DNA of 33,539 nt from Acidobacteriota bacterium (GCA_023410055.1 JAEYQK010000105.1:1-33539), one strand, 5' to 3'; positions 1-9,519 are shown, counted from the stretch's first letter. Numbers and translations are program-made. The notes: generated from the sequence alone by a model not told the origin.

Positions 1-1220
1 TTCTCAAGTCCACTAAACAGTGACGATGCTGGCTCACGAACTTGAAAATCTATCGGGCCGTTCTTGATCTGAATGATGACGTTGTCTTCGAACTTGCCAT
101 CAAGCGGATGGAAGATGTCGTAAGCCGCACGCGCCCGATCCGCCTTCGGGTCGTTCCAATCAAGATGATGGTTGTAAACAAACGCGCGGTAGAACACGAC
201 TCCGCCGTGAGGCTTCAGCGCCTTCGCAATCACATTCGCAGCATCCGCAGGGCTCCGCCCATACACCGACGGCCCCAACTGCCCTTCCGAGTCCGCCTTA
301 ACAACCACGCCGCCGAAATCCGGAATCTGCTTATAGACTTCATCGAACTTCTGCTGCCACCACGTCGCCACCTTCGGGTCCAGCGGATCGAAAGTATCCA
401 GCCCACCCACTTGCTTAGGAATGCTCACATTCACGGCGATTCCCAATCGAACGCCGTACGGACGGAACACGTCCGCAATTCGCGCTAACTGGGGAATAAA
501 GTCGGTATCTACGATGTGAATGTCCGAGTTGACGTTCGTGACATCGCATCCGTTGATGCCAACAGATGCCATGAGCCTGGCGAACTCGGCAGCTCGCGAG
601 AGGTCCGGCAGCGCACTCCGTTTATCGAAGAAGATCGAGCGTCCGCCGTACCCGCGCTCAATTGTGCCATCCAGATTGTCCCACTGGTTGATCCACCGTA
701 TCGGCGCCGACGGATTCTGCACTTCATTCAGCTTCGAGACATCGACACCCTGCGCCATCTTGCTGAGGAACGCGAACGTCCCATACAGCGCGCCGCGATC
801 CGATCCACCAACGATCAGAATCGCCGGCTGCCCACGATACATCGATCGCTGAATCGCAAAGCCCTCTTCAGAAATTTCAGATGTCGTCTTGAATTTCGGA
901 TCGACGCCCCGCAAGTCTTTCAGCGTCGTAATAACAATGGCACTTTCGCTCGGGCTCCCCGACACGATCCGGAGCGTCCGCCCAAGCATGCCTCTAACAC
1001 CGCGAACCAACTCGCTCTGTGCAGTTGTAAGTAAAGGCGAGGAACCAACGACGGTCGTCGTCGCAGGAAGGCCGTCATACTGCTTGGCCACCTGAGGGTC
1101 GAGGCGAGCATAGCGCAACCACGCCGCCTCCCCGGTCTCAGCTAAAGCGTTAACACCTGTCAGCAATAGTAAGAAGACAAGCACAACTGCTGAAACCGGG
1201 GACTTGGCGCGGCTGTTCAT
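1..1220 (-). CDS. aguA: GH67 alpha-glucuronidase, exported, 3' end beyond window
   Basis: This gene removes (4-O-methyl)glucuronic acid from the non-reducing end of xylo-oligosaccharides. The ATG is at 1220 and 406 codons are present before the window edge; GH67 proteins are usually about 680-720 residues. Residues 8-27 form a hydrophobic stretch ending near NALAE, consistent with a signal peptide, so the enzyme is probably periplasmic. The segment VVVKADSEGQLGPS holds the expected general acid (E312), and IKNGPIDFQVREP holds one catalytic base (D391). The 79-residue spacing matches my recollection of the E285/D364 pair of Geobacillus AguA. The second base (E392 there) would fall just outside the window. 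The start codon shares its A with the xylA stop codon (TAATG), which implies translational coupling. The family call is firm; the location is inferred. Confidence 0.95.
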   Translation of the reverse strand, partial: MNSRAKSPVSAVVLVFLLLLTGVNALAETGEAAWLRYARLDPQVAKQYDGLPATTTVVGSSPLLTTAQSELVRGVRGMLGRTLRIVSGSPSESAIVITTLKDLRGVDPKFKTTSEISEEGFAIQRSMYRGQPAILIVGGSDRGALYGTFAFLSKMAQGVDVSKLNEVQNPSAPIRWINQWDNLDGTIERGYGGRSIFFDKRSALPDLSRAAEFARLMASVGINGCDVTNVNSDIHIVDTDFIPQLARIADVFRPYGVRLGIAVNVSIPKQVGGLDTFDPLDPKVATWWQQKFDEVYKQIPDFGGVVVKADSEGQLGPSVYGRSPADAANVIAKALKPHGGVVFYRAFVYNHHLDWNDPKADRARAAYDIFHPLDGKFEDNVIIQIKNGPIDFQVREPASSLFSGLE

Positions 1221-2392
1221 TATCGATTCCCTAGAATGATGTCGATCGTGAGTTGGTCAAGACGCTCGTACGGCAGGACCTTCTTCATCATCTGGTCCTT
1301 GTCGAACGAATACGCCAGCAGCGCCGACGCTGCATCCTTCGAGTACTTGCTGACCGCCGGAGAAGCAACCGAACCCTTCGGCAGCTCGGCAAGAATGCTC
1401 TGGATTTCCTTATCGGCATTCCAGCGTGCAGCCTTGTCTTTCAGCATCAGGTACGTACGCATACAGCCGCGCGCGAAGTCCTTCACGCCGTCATAGTTCT
1501 CGGTGCGGTACGCGTGAGCGTCGAAATGACGCGGCCCTGCGTATCCCACATCTTCCAGGAACTTCACGAGCCAGAACGCGCCCTTGATATTCGTGGACCC
1601 GAATCGCAGGTCCTGATCGTACCGGCCCGGCGTCTGGTCGTTCAGGTCGATGTGGAACAGCTTTCCTGCTTCCCACGCCTGCGCAACGCCGTGCATGAAG
1701 TTCAGGCCGGCCATCGTCTCATGCGCCACTTCCGGATTCACGCCAACCATATCCGGATGCGCCAGCGTCGGAATCAGCCCGAGGTAGTGTCCCGTTGTCG
1801 ACATATATATGTCGCCGCGAGGCTCGTTCGGCTTCGCTTCCAGCGCGAACTTGTAGCCGTACTTCTTGTCGATGTTGTACTCGCACAGGAAATCAATCGC
1901 TTCGCGCAGACGCTTTACGGCTTCGTCAGCCCTGCGGCATCCGTCCGTCTCGGTTCCTTCGCGACCGCCCCACAGCACGAAGATCTTCGCGCCCAGCTCG
2001 GCTCCGAGATCCATCGCCCGCATCGTCTTCTGGATCGCATAAGCGCGCACGCTTGCGTCGTTCGCCGTGAACGCGCCATCGCGGAACACCGGATGGAAGA
2101 AGAGCGACACTGTCGCCATCGGTACGCAAACCTTGTTCTCTTCGCAAGCCTTTTTGAAGGCCTTTACGATCGCATCGCGTTCGGCCGGCGTTGCGTCGAT
2201 CGGAACAAGGTCGTTGTCGTGAAGGTTCACGCCCCAGGCGCCAACTTCGCCCAGAACCTTAACGATATCTACCGGGTCGATTGTCGGACGTACTGCATCG
2301 CCAAACGGGTCGCGCCCGCGGTTGCCAATTGTCCAAAGACCGAAAGAAAACTTATCTTCAGGCTTCGGTTGAAAAGTGCCGCTATTCTGCAT
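1220..2392 (-). CDS. xylA: Xylose isomerase (class I, Streptomyces-like)
   Basis: This cytoplasmic enzyme interconverts D-xylose and D-xylulose, the first step of xylose catabolism after xylan breakdown. It has 390 residues, the length of the short class I enzymes (about 388). Visible active-site residues are H58 and D61 in LHDND, E185 and K187 in LEAKPNEPRGD, the metal ligands in NPEVAHE, HIDLNDQ and the FDAH motif. A GGAG ribosome-binding sequence lies about eight bases before the ATG. The gene is 140 bases downstream of manD and its stop overlaps the GH67 start by one base, so the three probably form one transcript. No xylulokinase gene is present in the window, so that step must be encoded elsewhere. 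Confidence 0.97.
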   Translation of the reverse strand: MQNSGTFQPKPEDKFSFGLWTIGNRGRDPFGDAVRPTIDPVDIVKVLGEVGAWGVNLHDNDLVPIDATPAERDAIVKAFKKACEENKVCVPMATVSLFFHPVFRDGAFTANDASVRAYAIQKTMRAMDLGAELGAKIFVLWGGREGTETDGCRRADEAVKRLREAIDFLCEYNIDKKYGYKFALEAKPNEPRGDIYMSTTGHYLGLIPTLAHPDMVGVNPEVAHETMAGLNFMHGVAQAWEAGKLFHIDLNDQTPGRYDQDLRFGSTNIKGAFWLVKFLEDVGYAGPRHFDAHAYRTENYDGVKDFARGCMRTYLMLKDKAARWNADKEIQSILAELPKGSVASPAVSKYSKDAASALLAYSFDKDQMMKKVLPYERLDQLTIDIILGNR

Positions 2393-2407
2393 AGTTTCTC
2401 TCCAGAT

Positions 2408-2423
2408 TTCCAGTGGCCTGGAA
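2408..2423 (-). promoter_or_regulatory. Inverted repeat in the xylA leader
   Basis: A perfect six-base inverted repeat with a four-base loop (TTCCAG-4-CTGGAA) lies 16-31 bases upstream of the xylA ATG, immediately before its ribosome-binding site. It could be an operator half-site pair or an mRNA hairpin. A repeat this short can arise by chance. Confidence 0.3.
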
Positions 2424-2532
2424 TTGCAAAAAACTGTTTGTTCGGGAATCGGACTATCGCGACGATTTTACTACCGCCAAAGTCAGTTCAACGATATTTC
2501 TGTCCGACCCCATAGTCGACGCGTTCATCCAA

Positions 2533-3741
2533 CTACCAGCTATGCATCGTTCCGTCCAACTTCCGGTTGATCGGAAGATAAGCTCGCTCATACGGATACT
2601 TCGCCGCCAGCCCCTCATTGATGTCCACACCGAGCCCCGGGGCCTCTCCCGGATGCATCATCCCGTCCTCGAACTTGTACGCGTGCGGGAAGACGCTGTC
2701 CGTCACTTCGGCATGCGCCATGTATTCCTGTATCCCGAAATTGTGTACGCTCAGATCGAAATGCAACGCCGCCCCCAGGCACACCGGACTCAAATCCGTC
2801 GCCCCGTGTGACCCCGTCCGCACTTGGTACAACTCCGCCAAGTTCGCGATCTTCCGCAGGTGCGTGATCCCGCCTGCATGGACAACGGTCGTCCTGATGT
2901 AATCGATCAACTGCTCCTGTATCAATTGCTGGCAATCGAAGATCGAATTGAATACTTCCCCCACCGCGATCGGTGTTGTCGTATGTCGGCGAATCAGCCG
3001 GAACGACTCCTGCAATTCCGCCGGCGTAGGGTCTTCCATCCAGAACAACCGATACGGCTCCAGATCCTTGCCCACTCGCGCCGCCTCATTTGGCGTCAGC
3101 CGATGGTGCGCGTCATGGAGCAGATGCAGCTCCGGCCCAAACTCCTTCCGCAAACGCGCAAACAGCGTCGGAATGAAATCCATGTAGGCTTCGGTCGACC
3201 ATTCATCTTCCTGGGGCGCATTCTTTACCGCCGGCTCATAATGTCCCTCCCCGCGATGTGCCCCATACGTATGCGCCAGCCCCGGAATGCCCGACTGCGC
3301 CCGAATCGCCTTGTAGCCCTTCTTCTGGAATCGTGCGACCGACTCCACCGTCTCCTCAATATCCCCACCACTCGCGTGCCCGTAGACCAGCACGCCTTCG
3401 CGCGATGCCCCGCCCAGCAACTGATACAACGGCACGTTCAGCGATTTCGCCTTGATGTCCCACAGCGCCGTATCCACAGCCGCAATCGCCGACATCGTCA
3501 CCGGCCCGCGCCGCCAGTACGCCCCCTTATACAGGTAATGCCAAATGTCCTCAATCCGCCGCGCATCTTTCCCGATCAGCAGCGGGACAACATGCTCACT
3601 CAGATAGCTGGCAACCGCCAATTCGCGGCCATTCAGCGTTGCGTCGCCCAGGCCATACACCCCGTCCTCGGTAAAAAGCTTCAGCGTTACAAAGTTCCTT
3701 CCGGGACAGCAGACAATTACTTTTGCATCAACGATTCTCAT
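2533..3741 (-). CDS. manD: D-mannonate dehydratase, enolase superfamily (ManD)
   Basis: This enzyme dehydrates D-mannonate to 2-keto-3-deoxy-D-gluconate, the step that brings glucuronate (via fructuronate and mannonate) into the KDG pathway. It has 402 residues, the length I recall for Novosphingobium aromaticivorans ManD. The functional residues fall at the same numbers: metal ligands D210, E236 and E262, catalytic R147 and Y159, H212, and the C-terminal W402. This favours a true high-efficiency mannonate dehydratase over the low-efficiency gluconate-dehydratase-like members of the same family. It is the first gene of the manD-xylA-GH67 series and is divergent from the GH115 gene, so uronate release and uronate catabolism are genetically linked. 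Some close homologues are annotated RspA or starvation-sensing protein; the residue set argues against that label. Confidence 0.95.
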   Translation of the reverse strand: MRIVDAKVIVCCPGRNFVTLKLFTEDGVYGLGDATLNGRELAVASYLSEHVVPLLIGKDARRIEDIWHYLYKGAYWRRGPVTMSAIAAVDTALWDIKAKSLNVPLYQLLGGASREGVLVYGHASGGDIEETVESVARFQKKGYKAIRAQSGIPGLAHTYGAHRGEGHYEPAVKNAPQEDEWSTEAYMDFIPTLFARLRKEFGPELHLLHDAHHRLTPNEAARVGKDLEPYRLFWMEDPTPAELQESFRLIRRHTTTPIAVGEVFNSIFDCQQLIQEQLIDYIRTTVVHAGGITHLRKIANLAELYQVRTGSHGATDLSPVCLGAALHFDLSVHNFGIQEYMAHAEVTDSVFPHAYKFEDGMMHPGEAPGLGVDINEGLAAKYPYERAYLPINRKLDGTMHSW

Positions 3742-3861
3742 ATCGCCAAATCCGCGCCATAATCGTACTCAGAAATTCGCCTAGATTTTAGCTCGTACTT
3801 TGACTGTTTACTAGATTTTGTTTGAGGCTTGAACAATTCTCTCTTTTGGAGCGTGCCGCCT
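3742..3861. promoter_or_regulatory. Divergent promoter region manD / GH115 with 9-bp direct repeat
   Basis: These 120 bases must hold the promoters for manD (minus) and the GH115 gene (plus). CTAGATTTT occurs twice in direct orientation, at 3781-3789 and 3811-3819. The 30-base offset is about three helical turns. The stretch is AT-rich relative to its surroundings. No confident -35/-10 pair was identified. Confidence 0.4.
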
Positions 3862-6735
3862 ATGCCGGCATCTAAACGGATCGTCTTTCTTCTCCTCTTT
3901 TTCGCCGTACTTGCCGCCTCAATCCCGACCAATCTCTATGCTCTCGGACAAAAGCGCTATATCGAAGACACCTGCACTCCCGGTTGTCTCACACTCTCAG
4001 CGCCTAGCACTACTCCCACAATCATCGTCGATCCCAAGGACTACCCGGGAGTCATCCGCGCCGCCAAAGACCTTCAGTCTGACCTGAAAAGCGTAACCGG
4101 CACCGAGCCTAAGTTCGTAAACGCTACTTCGGCCTCAGCCCCGGTCGCGATCATCATCGGCACCGTCGGCAAGAGTGAACTCATTCGCCGCCTCGTCGCC
4201 TCGCACAAGATCGACGTCTCCGACATCTCCGGAAAATGGGAAGCCTTCTCTCTTCAGATCGTCGACAAGCCAATAAAAGGCGTCGGGCGCGCACTGGTCA
4301 TCGCCGGCAGTGACAAGCGTGGCTCCATCTACGGCATCTACGATCTCTCCGAGCAGATCGGCGTATCTCCCTGGTACTGGTGGGCCGACGTTCCAGCCAA
4401 GCACCGTGACCAGATATACGTTGCTCGCGGCAAGTTCACCCAGGGCGAATCCGCCGTCAAGTACCGCGGCATCTTCCTCAACGACGAAGCCCCAGCCCTC
4501 ACCGGATGGGTCAACGAAAAGTTCGGCGGCTATAACAGCAAGTTCTACGTCAAGGTCTTCGAACTCATCCTCCGCATGAAGGGCAACTACTTGTGGCCCG
4601 CCATGTGGGACGCCGCCTTCAACGAAGACGATCCGCTTAACCCGAAGCTCGCCGACGAGTACGGTATCGTGATGGGAACCTCGCACCACGAGCCCATGCT
4701 TCGCGCCCAGCAGGAATGGAAACGCCACGGCACCGGCCCCTGGGACTACACCAAGAACGCCGATGTCCTCCGCAAGTTCTGGGCGGATGGCGTTGAACGC
4801 AACAAGAACTACGAAAGCATCACAACCGTAGGCATGCGCGGCGACGGCGACGAACCTATGTCCGAAGCCGCCAATGTCAAGCTGCTCGAGAACATCGTCG
4901 CCGACCAGCGCAAGATCCTCGCCGAGAAGGTCAATCCCGACGTGACTGCCATTCCCCAGGACTGGGCACTCTACAAGGAAGTCCAGGAATACTACGAAAA
5001 GGGCATGCGCGTGCCCGATGACGTCACGCTGCTCTGGGCCGACGACAATTGGGGAAACATCCGCCGCCTGCCCACGCCTGAAGAACGCACTCGAAAAGGC
5101 GGCGCCGGTGTCTACTACCATTTCGACTACGTCGGCGGCCCTCGCAATTACAAGTGGCTGAACACCATCCAGATCGCGAAGGTCTGGGAACAGATGAACC
5201 TGGCCTACAACTACGGCGCCACCCGCATCTGGATCGTGAACGTCGGCGACTTGAAGCCGATGGAATTCCCCATCGAATTCTTCCTGACCTACGCCCGCGA
5301 TCCAAAGGCCTGGCCCAAAGAAAACATCGCCCAGTTCACCAAGCTCTGGGCCGAGCGTGAATTCGGTACCGAATACGCCGACCCGATAGCCGACATCGTC
5401 GCCAAGTACACCAAGTACAACGCCCGCCGCAAGCCCGAGCTGCTGGAGCCTACCACCTACAGCATCTCCAATTACGAAGAAGCCGACCGTACACAGGCTG
5501 ACTTCCAGGCAATTTCCGATCAAGCCGAAGCCATCTACAACAAGCTGCCTGCCGAAAAGAAAGATGCCTTCTTCCAGCTTGTTCTCTATCCGACGAAGGC
5601 CTCCGCGCAGGTTCTCGCACTCTACGTTGCCGTCGGCAAGAACCAACTCTACGCCACTCAAGGACGCGTCAGCGCCAACGAGTGGGCCGAAACCGCGCGC
5701 CGCATCTTCAAAGAACACGCCGATCTGAACCGTTACTACAACCACACTCTCGCGGGCGGCAAGTGGAGTCACATGATGGACCAGACCCACATCGGCTACA
5801 CCTACTGGCAACAGCCTCCCGTCGACAAATTGCCCAGCGTCACCGACGTGCTTCCGCGTGAAGGCGCTGTCCTCGGTATCGCCGTCGACGGCACGGAGTA
5901 CGGTACCGAATTCCGCCCGTTCGCCCTTCCCAAGTTCGACAAACTGACCCGTCAGCGTCACTACATCGACGTTTTCCGCAGCGGAGACCAGCCATTCGAC
6001 TTCAAGGCGACAGCCAGCGCCCCCTGGATACAACTCAGCAGCACCGGTGGCAATACCAGGGACGACCAGCGGATTTGGGTCACCATCGACTGGGCCAACG
6101 CACCTTCCGGAACCACTGAGGGTTCCGTCAGGATTAGCGGCCCCGGCAGCAGACCCATTCCGATCAGAGTAGCGGCGTGGAACCCGCCCGACCTCAACAG
6201 CGACACGCTTCAGGGCTTCGTCGAAACCGAAGGTCACGTGTCAATAGAAGCGGCTCACTTCACCAACAAGACCGACGCGAACGGAGTCAAGTGGGAAGAG
6301 ATTCCTGATCATGGCCGGACTCTCTCCGGCATGAGCATCTTCCCCGTTACGGCAACCAGCACGACTCCCGGCCCCAACTCGCCTCGGCTCGAATACAAAA
6401 TGTATCTCGTCGATCCGAAGAACGTCGAAGTCGAAGCGATCTTCTCACCGACACAGAACTTCGTACCCGGCCGGGGCCTGCGCTACGGAATATCGTGGGA
6501 CGATCAACCGCCTCAGGTCGTCGACGCGGTCGAGCACAACGCTCTTCGCGATTGGGAGGAAACAGTACGAGACAGCGCCAGAAAGGTGAAGACCAAGTTC
6601 ACCCTGTCTGGCGCTGGATATCACACGCTGAAAATCTGGATGGTAGATCCCGGACTCGTTCTTCAGAAGCTAGTCGTGAACACCGGCGGGCTGCGCCCCA
6701 GTTACCTGGGGCCGCCCGAAAGCTTTCACAAGTAA
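3862..6735 (+). CDS. GH115 xylan alpha-1,2-glucuronidase, exported
   Basis: GH115 enzymes remove (4-O-methyl)glucuronic acid from internal and terminal residues of polymeric xylan, complementing GH67. The ATG at 3862 gives 957 residues. It has a GGAG motif ten bases upstream and opens directly with a good signal peptide (basic MPASKR, a hydrophobic run, then cleavage near LYALG). A TTG at 3829 in the same frame would add eleven poorly fitting residues. After an N-terminal GH67-like alpha/beta domain comes the catalytic region with GTSHHEPM and YLWPAMWDAAF motifs typical of the family. A C-terminal domain begins near the segment HFTNKTDANG. The length is normal for GH115. The protein is presumably periplasmic or surface-associated. 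It is convergent with the GH3 gene and divergent from manD. Confidence 0.95.
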   Translation: MPASKRIVFLLLFFAVLAASIPTNLYALGQKRYIEDTCTPGCLTLSAPSTTPTIIVDPKDYPGVIRAAKDLQSDLKSVTGTEPKFVNATSASAPVAIIIGTVGKSELIRRLVASHKIDVSDISGKWEAFSLQIVDKPIKGVGRALVIAGSDKRGSIYGIYDLSEQIGVSPWYWWADVPAKHRDQIYVARGKFTQGESAVKYRGIFLNDEAPALTGWVNEKFGGYNSKFYVKVFELILRMKGNYLWPAMWDAAFNEDDPLNPKLADEYGIVMGTSHHEPMLRAQQEWKRHGTGPWDYTKNADVLRKFWADGVERNKNYESITTVGMRGDGDEPMSEAANVKLLENIVADQRKILAEKVNPDVTAIPQDWALYKEVQEYYEKGMRVPDDVTLLWADDNWGNIRRLPTPEERTRKGGAGVYYHFDYVGGPRNYKWLNTIQIAKVWEQMNLAYNYGATRIWIVNVGDLKPMEFPIEFFLTYARDPKAWPKENIAQFTKLWAEREFGTEYADPIADIVAKYTKYNARRKPELLEPTTYSISNYEEADRTQADFQAISDQAEAIYNKLPAEKKDAFFQLVLYPTKASAQVLALYVAVGKNQLYATQGRVSANEWAETARRIFKEHADLNRYYNHTLAGGKWSHMMDQTHIGYTYWQQPPVDKLPSVTDVLPREGAVLGIAVDGTEYGTEFRPFALPKFDKLTRQRHYIDVFRSGDQPFDFKATASAPWIQLSSTGGNTRDDQRIWVTIDWANAPSGTTEGSVRISGPGSRPIPIRVAAWNPPDLNSDTLQGFVETEGHVSIEAAHFTNKTDANGVKWEEIPDHGRTLSGMSIFPVTATSTTPGPNSPRLEYKMYLVDPKNVEVEAIFSPTQNFVPGRGLRYGISWDDQPPQVVDAVEHNALRDWEETVRDSARKVKTKFTLSGAGYHTLKIWMVDPGLVLQKLVVNTGGLRPSYLGPPESFHK

Positions 6736-6736
6736 G

Positions 6737-6812
6737 GATTCGTCCGTCGCTCCTCGGAATGACAAGTGACTACGTGCTAACACGTTTGTCATTCCGAGCG
6801 TAGCGAGGAATC
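6737..6812. terminator. Long imperfect inverted repeat between convergent genes
   Basis: The arms GATTC..TCG..CTCGGAATGACAA and TTGTCATTCCGAG..CGA.GAATC face each other across about 20 bases. The repeat lies exactly between the ends of the convergent GH115 and GH3 genes, so it could terminate transcription from both sides. The TTGTCATTCCGAGCG-type arm is characteristic of dispersed intergenic repeats in several soil phyla. Its terminator role is inferred from position. Confidence 0.55.
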
Positions 6813-6830
6813 CCTATCGTCACGATGACC

Positions 6831-9491
6831 CTACTGCGGGAGCGTCGTTTCGCCAGTGATGGTGAAGCGCGCTTCCGCTCCTGCCATCTTCGGCAATCCC
6901 GGCCGCGAAACCGGCTGACCTCCGCCGACCCACACTCGCACCGGACCCGAAACGATCTTGTGCGTGCCAGCTTCGTCCACGATGCTCAATTGCCGCCCTT
7001 GCAGCCTGAAGCTCACCGTCTGCTTCTGCCCCGGCGCAAGATGCACCCGCTGGAACCCTTGCAGCGATCGCAAAGGCGCCCCGCTGATGCCTTCATGCGT
7101 GAGATACAGCTGAACTACTTCATCTCCCGCCACCTTGCCCGTGTTTGTGACGTCAACAGAAACCGTCACGCCGCGCGGTCCAGCAACCTTCTCTTGATCA
7201 ACCTTCGGATTGCTGTACGCAAACGTCGTATAGCTCAAGCCGTACCCAAACGGATACAGCACTTCTCCCGGGTAGTACCGGTAGGTACGGTTCGACATCG
7301 AGTAGTCTTCGAACGCAGGAAGCTGGTCGACCGATTTGTAGAACGTAACCGGCAGTCGTCCGGCAGGATTGTAATCTCCCGCCAGTACGTCAGCGACTGC
7401 GGTTCCGCCTTCTCCACCCGGATACCACGCCTCAAGAATCGCCGGCAGCTTCTGGTCAGCCCAGTTCGCCGCGATAGCGCTTCCGCCCATCAGCACAAGA
7501 ACAACCGGCTTCCCTTCGGCGTAAATGCGCTCCAGAAACTGCTGCTGTGGCGCAGGCAAATCGATCTTTGTACGGTCGCCGCCCGAGAATCCCTCGGCAT
7601 TGACCTTCATCTCTTCGCCCTCGATCCTGGGTGACAGTCCCATCGCGACCACAACGAGGTCCGCCTTGCGCGCGGCATCGATCCCCTCACGCTCGGCCTT
7701 GCCCAGAATGCTCCAGATCAGACGCGCCTCGGCGCCGCGAATCAACTGGAAGTACTCAACCTTCAAACGATAGACATGCCCGGCTTCCAGGTGAACCTGC
7801 TTTGTCAGGGTCGTCGCCGGACGATGCTGCGTCCAGTCTTCCACCACAACCTGGTCATCAACCGTCACCCGGTAGCCGTCTTCGCCCGTGAACCCGATCA
7901 GGTAGTCCCCAGTCGTCGGTGGCACCAGCACTCCGGTCCACCGCACCGAGAAGTTCCGCACCATGTCCGGCGTCACGCCGTCGTACTGCCAATTGAAGTC
8001 CACCGTCGCGTCCGTACGCGCAATCGTCGGCTTCCCTTCGAGGTTCGTATTGTTGTAATACTCGGCGCTCAGTCCGTGGGCCTCGCGCTTATCGTTCGTG
8101 AACAGGAACTCGCTCGGAATGATCTCCGTCGCCGGTCCCGTCAGCCCAATGCCCTTCGCGTAGATCACGTTCGACTGCGGAAACCGCTTCTTGATTCCCG
8201 CCAGAACAGTCACTGGCTTCGACGGCGTCCCGTTATAGTTGCCGACCAGCGCATCCTCGCTGTCCGCATTCGGGCCGATGACAGCAATCGTCTTGTAGTC
8301 CTTCTTCAGCGGTAGGAAGCCATTCTCGTTCTTCAGCAGCACCACCGATTCCCGTGCCGCCTTCAGCGCGAGTTGACGATGCTCCTCAGTATCGTTCTGG
8401 GCAGGAGTAATCTTCGACCACGAAACCATGCTCGGCGGATCAAACATTCCCAGCCGGAACCGCGCCATGAACAACCGTCGCAGTGCCTGGTCTAGCACGG
8501 CCTCTTGCAGGATTCCCTGCTTCACGGCGTTCTCCAGAGCGTCCTTCTCGAACTTCTGGCGCTCTTGCGGAGGCATGCCGCAAACAAGGTCAGTCCCCGC
8601 CATGAACGAGACCGCCACACCTTCCTCAATGGTCTTCGTGTACTTATGCCCGGTGAACACGTCGGCGATCGCCGCACAGTCCGAAACAACAAAGCCGTTG
8701 AACCGCCAGCTGCCGCGCAAATGCGTCTTGAGCAGATCGTCATTTGCGCAGGTCGGCTGACCATTCAGCGAGTTGTACGCGCACATCACCGACTCGGCCT
8801 TGCCTTCCATCACCGTCGCGCGGAAGGCCGGCAGATACGTCTCCTCGATGTCGCGTTTCGACGCCGTCACATTGACGAAGTGCCGCGTGATTTCCGGCCC
8901 GCTGTGAACGGCAAAGTGCTTCGGTGTCGCAACCGCCTTCAGGTACTTCGGATCATCTCCCTGCAATCCCTTCACGAACGCGACGCCCAGGCGCGAGCTC
9001 AGGTACGGATCTTCTCCATACGTCTCCTGGCCTCTGCCCCAGCGCGGATCGCGAAAGATATTGACGTTCGGTGACCACACCGTCAGTCCCCGATACCAAT
9101 CCGTCGAACCATCCGGGTGCACGCGCTCCACATACTTCGCTCGAAACTCCGTGCTGATCACGTCGGCGATCTGCTGCATCAGCGGCTCGTCAAACATCGC
9201 CGCCATCCCGATTGTCTGCGGGAAGACCGTCGCGTTGCCTGCGCGCGCCACGCCGTGGAGACCTTCATTCCACCAGTCGTACTCCGGCACCCCAAGCCGG
9301 GAAATCGCATCCGCCCTGTGCCCAAGCTGCGACACTTTCTCCTTCAAGGTCATCCGCGACACGAGATCGTTGACGCGTTGCTCAACCGGCAACTGTGGGT
9401 TCTTGTAGGCCGGCGCCTCAGCTTGCTGCCCAGACACAGAAAGAGAGAAAAGGGCGCCGCAAAGCGCCCCTAAGAAGAAAATCTTCTTCAT
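6831..9491 (-). CDS. GH3 beta-xylosidase with PA14 insert, exported
   Basis: This enzyme probably releases xylose from xylo-oligosaccharides; GH3 can also act on arabinosides or glucosides. It has 886 residues with an N-terminal signal peptide (residues 1-21, ending VSGQQ). The GH3 N-terminal barrel carries WWNEGLHG, KHFAVHSGP and the nucleophile motif GFVVSDCAAI (D281). The SDC-A-I form is typical of the xylosidase branch. The second GH3 domain starts near residue 390. It is interrupted at roughly 470-610 by a PA14 carbohydrate-binding-like domain (AEYYNN, GVLVPPTTGDY, GEDGYRV). A fibronectin-III-like domain ends the protein. AAGGA lies about eight bases before the ATG. The gene starts 28 bases after the GH10 stop, so the two are an operon. 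Substrate choice is inferred from family and context. Confidence 0.93.
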   Translation of the reverse strand: MKKIFFLGALCGALFSLSVSGQQAEAPAYKNPQLPVEQRVNDLVSRMTLKEKVSQLGHRADAISRLGVPEYDWWNEGLHGVARAGNATVFPQTIGMAAMFDEPLMQQIADVISTEFRAKYVERVHPDGSTDWYRGLTVWSPNVNIFRDPRWGRGQETYGEDPYLSSRLGVAFVKGLQGDDPKYLKAVATPKHFAVHSGPEITRHFVNVTASKRDIEETYLPAFRATVMEGKAESVMCAYNSLNGQPTCANDDLLKTHLRGSWRFNGFVVSDCAAIADVFTGHKYTKTIEEGVAVSFMAGTDLVCGMPPQERQKFEKDALENAVKQGILQEAVLDQALRRLFMARFRLGMFDPPSMVSWSKITPAQNDTEEHRQLALKAARESVVLLKNENGFLPLKKDYKTIAVIGPNADSEDALVGNYNGTPSKPVTVLAGIKKRFPQSNVIYAKGIGLTGPATEIIPSEFLFTNDKREAHGLSAEYYNNTNLEGKPTIARTDATVDFNWQYDGVTPDMVRNFSVRWTGVLVPPTTGDYLIGFTGEDGYRVTVDDQVVVEDWTQHRPATTLTKQVHLEAGHVYRLKVEYFQLIRGAEARLIWSILGKAEREGIDAARKADLVVVAMGLSPRIEGEEMKVNAEGFSGGDRTKIDLPAPQQQFLERIYAEGKPVVLVLMGGSAIAANWADQKLPAILEAWYPGGEGGTAVADVLAGDYNPAGRLPVTFYKSVDQLPAFEDYSMSNRTYRYYPGEVLYPFGYGLSYTTFAYSNPKVDQEKVAGPRGVTVSVDVTNTGKVAGDEVVQLYLTHEGISGAPLRSLQGFQRVHLAPGQKQTVSFRLQGRQLSIVDEAGTHKIVSGPVRVWVGGGQPVSRPGLPKMAGAEARFTITGETTLPQ

Positions 9492-9519
9492 ATAGTTTTC
9501 CTTTTTTGGCAGTTCGGAC

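Noticed and set aside
42..488. Plus-strand frame at the left edge
   Set aside because: Antisense to the GH67 gene, whose catalytic motifs are clear on the minus strand.
1253..2515. Long plus-strand frame opposite xylA
   Set aside because: Arg/His/Leu-rich antisense shadow of xylA; no recognisable domain and no ribosome-binding site.
4135..6237. Open frame of about 700 codons on the minus strand opposite GH115
   Set aside because: It is fully inside a well-supported GH115 gene, shows Val/Gly/Asp-rich shadow composition and no family motif; the high-GC codon pattern of the real gene explains it.
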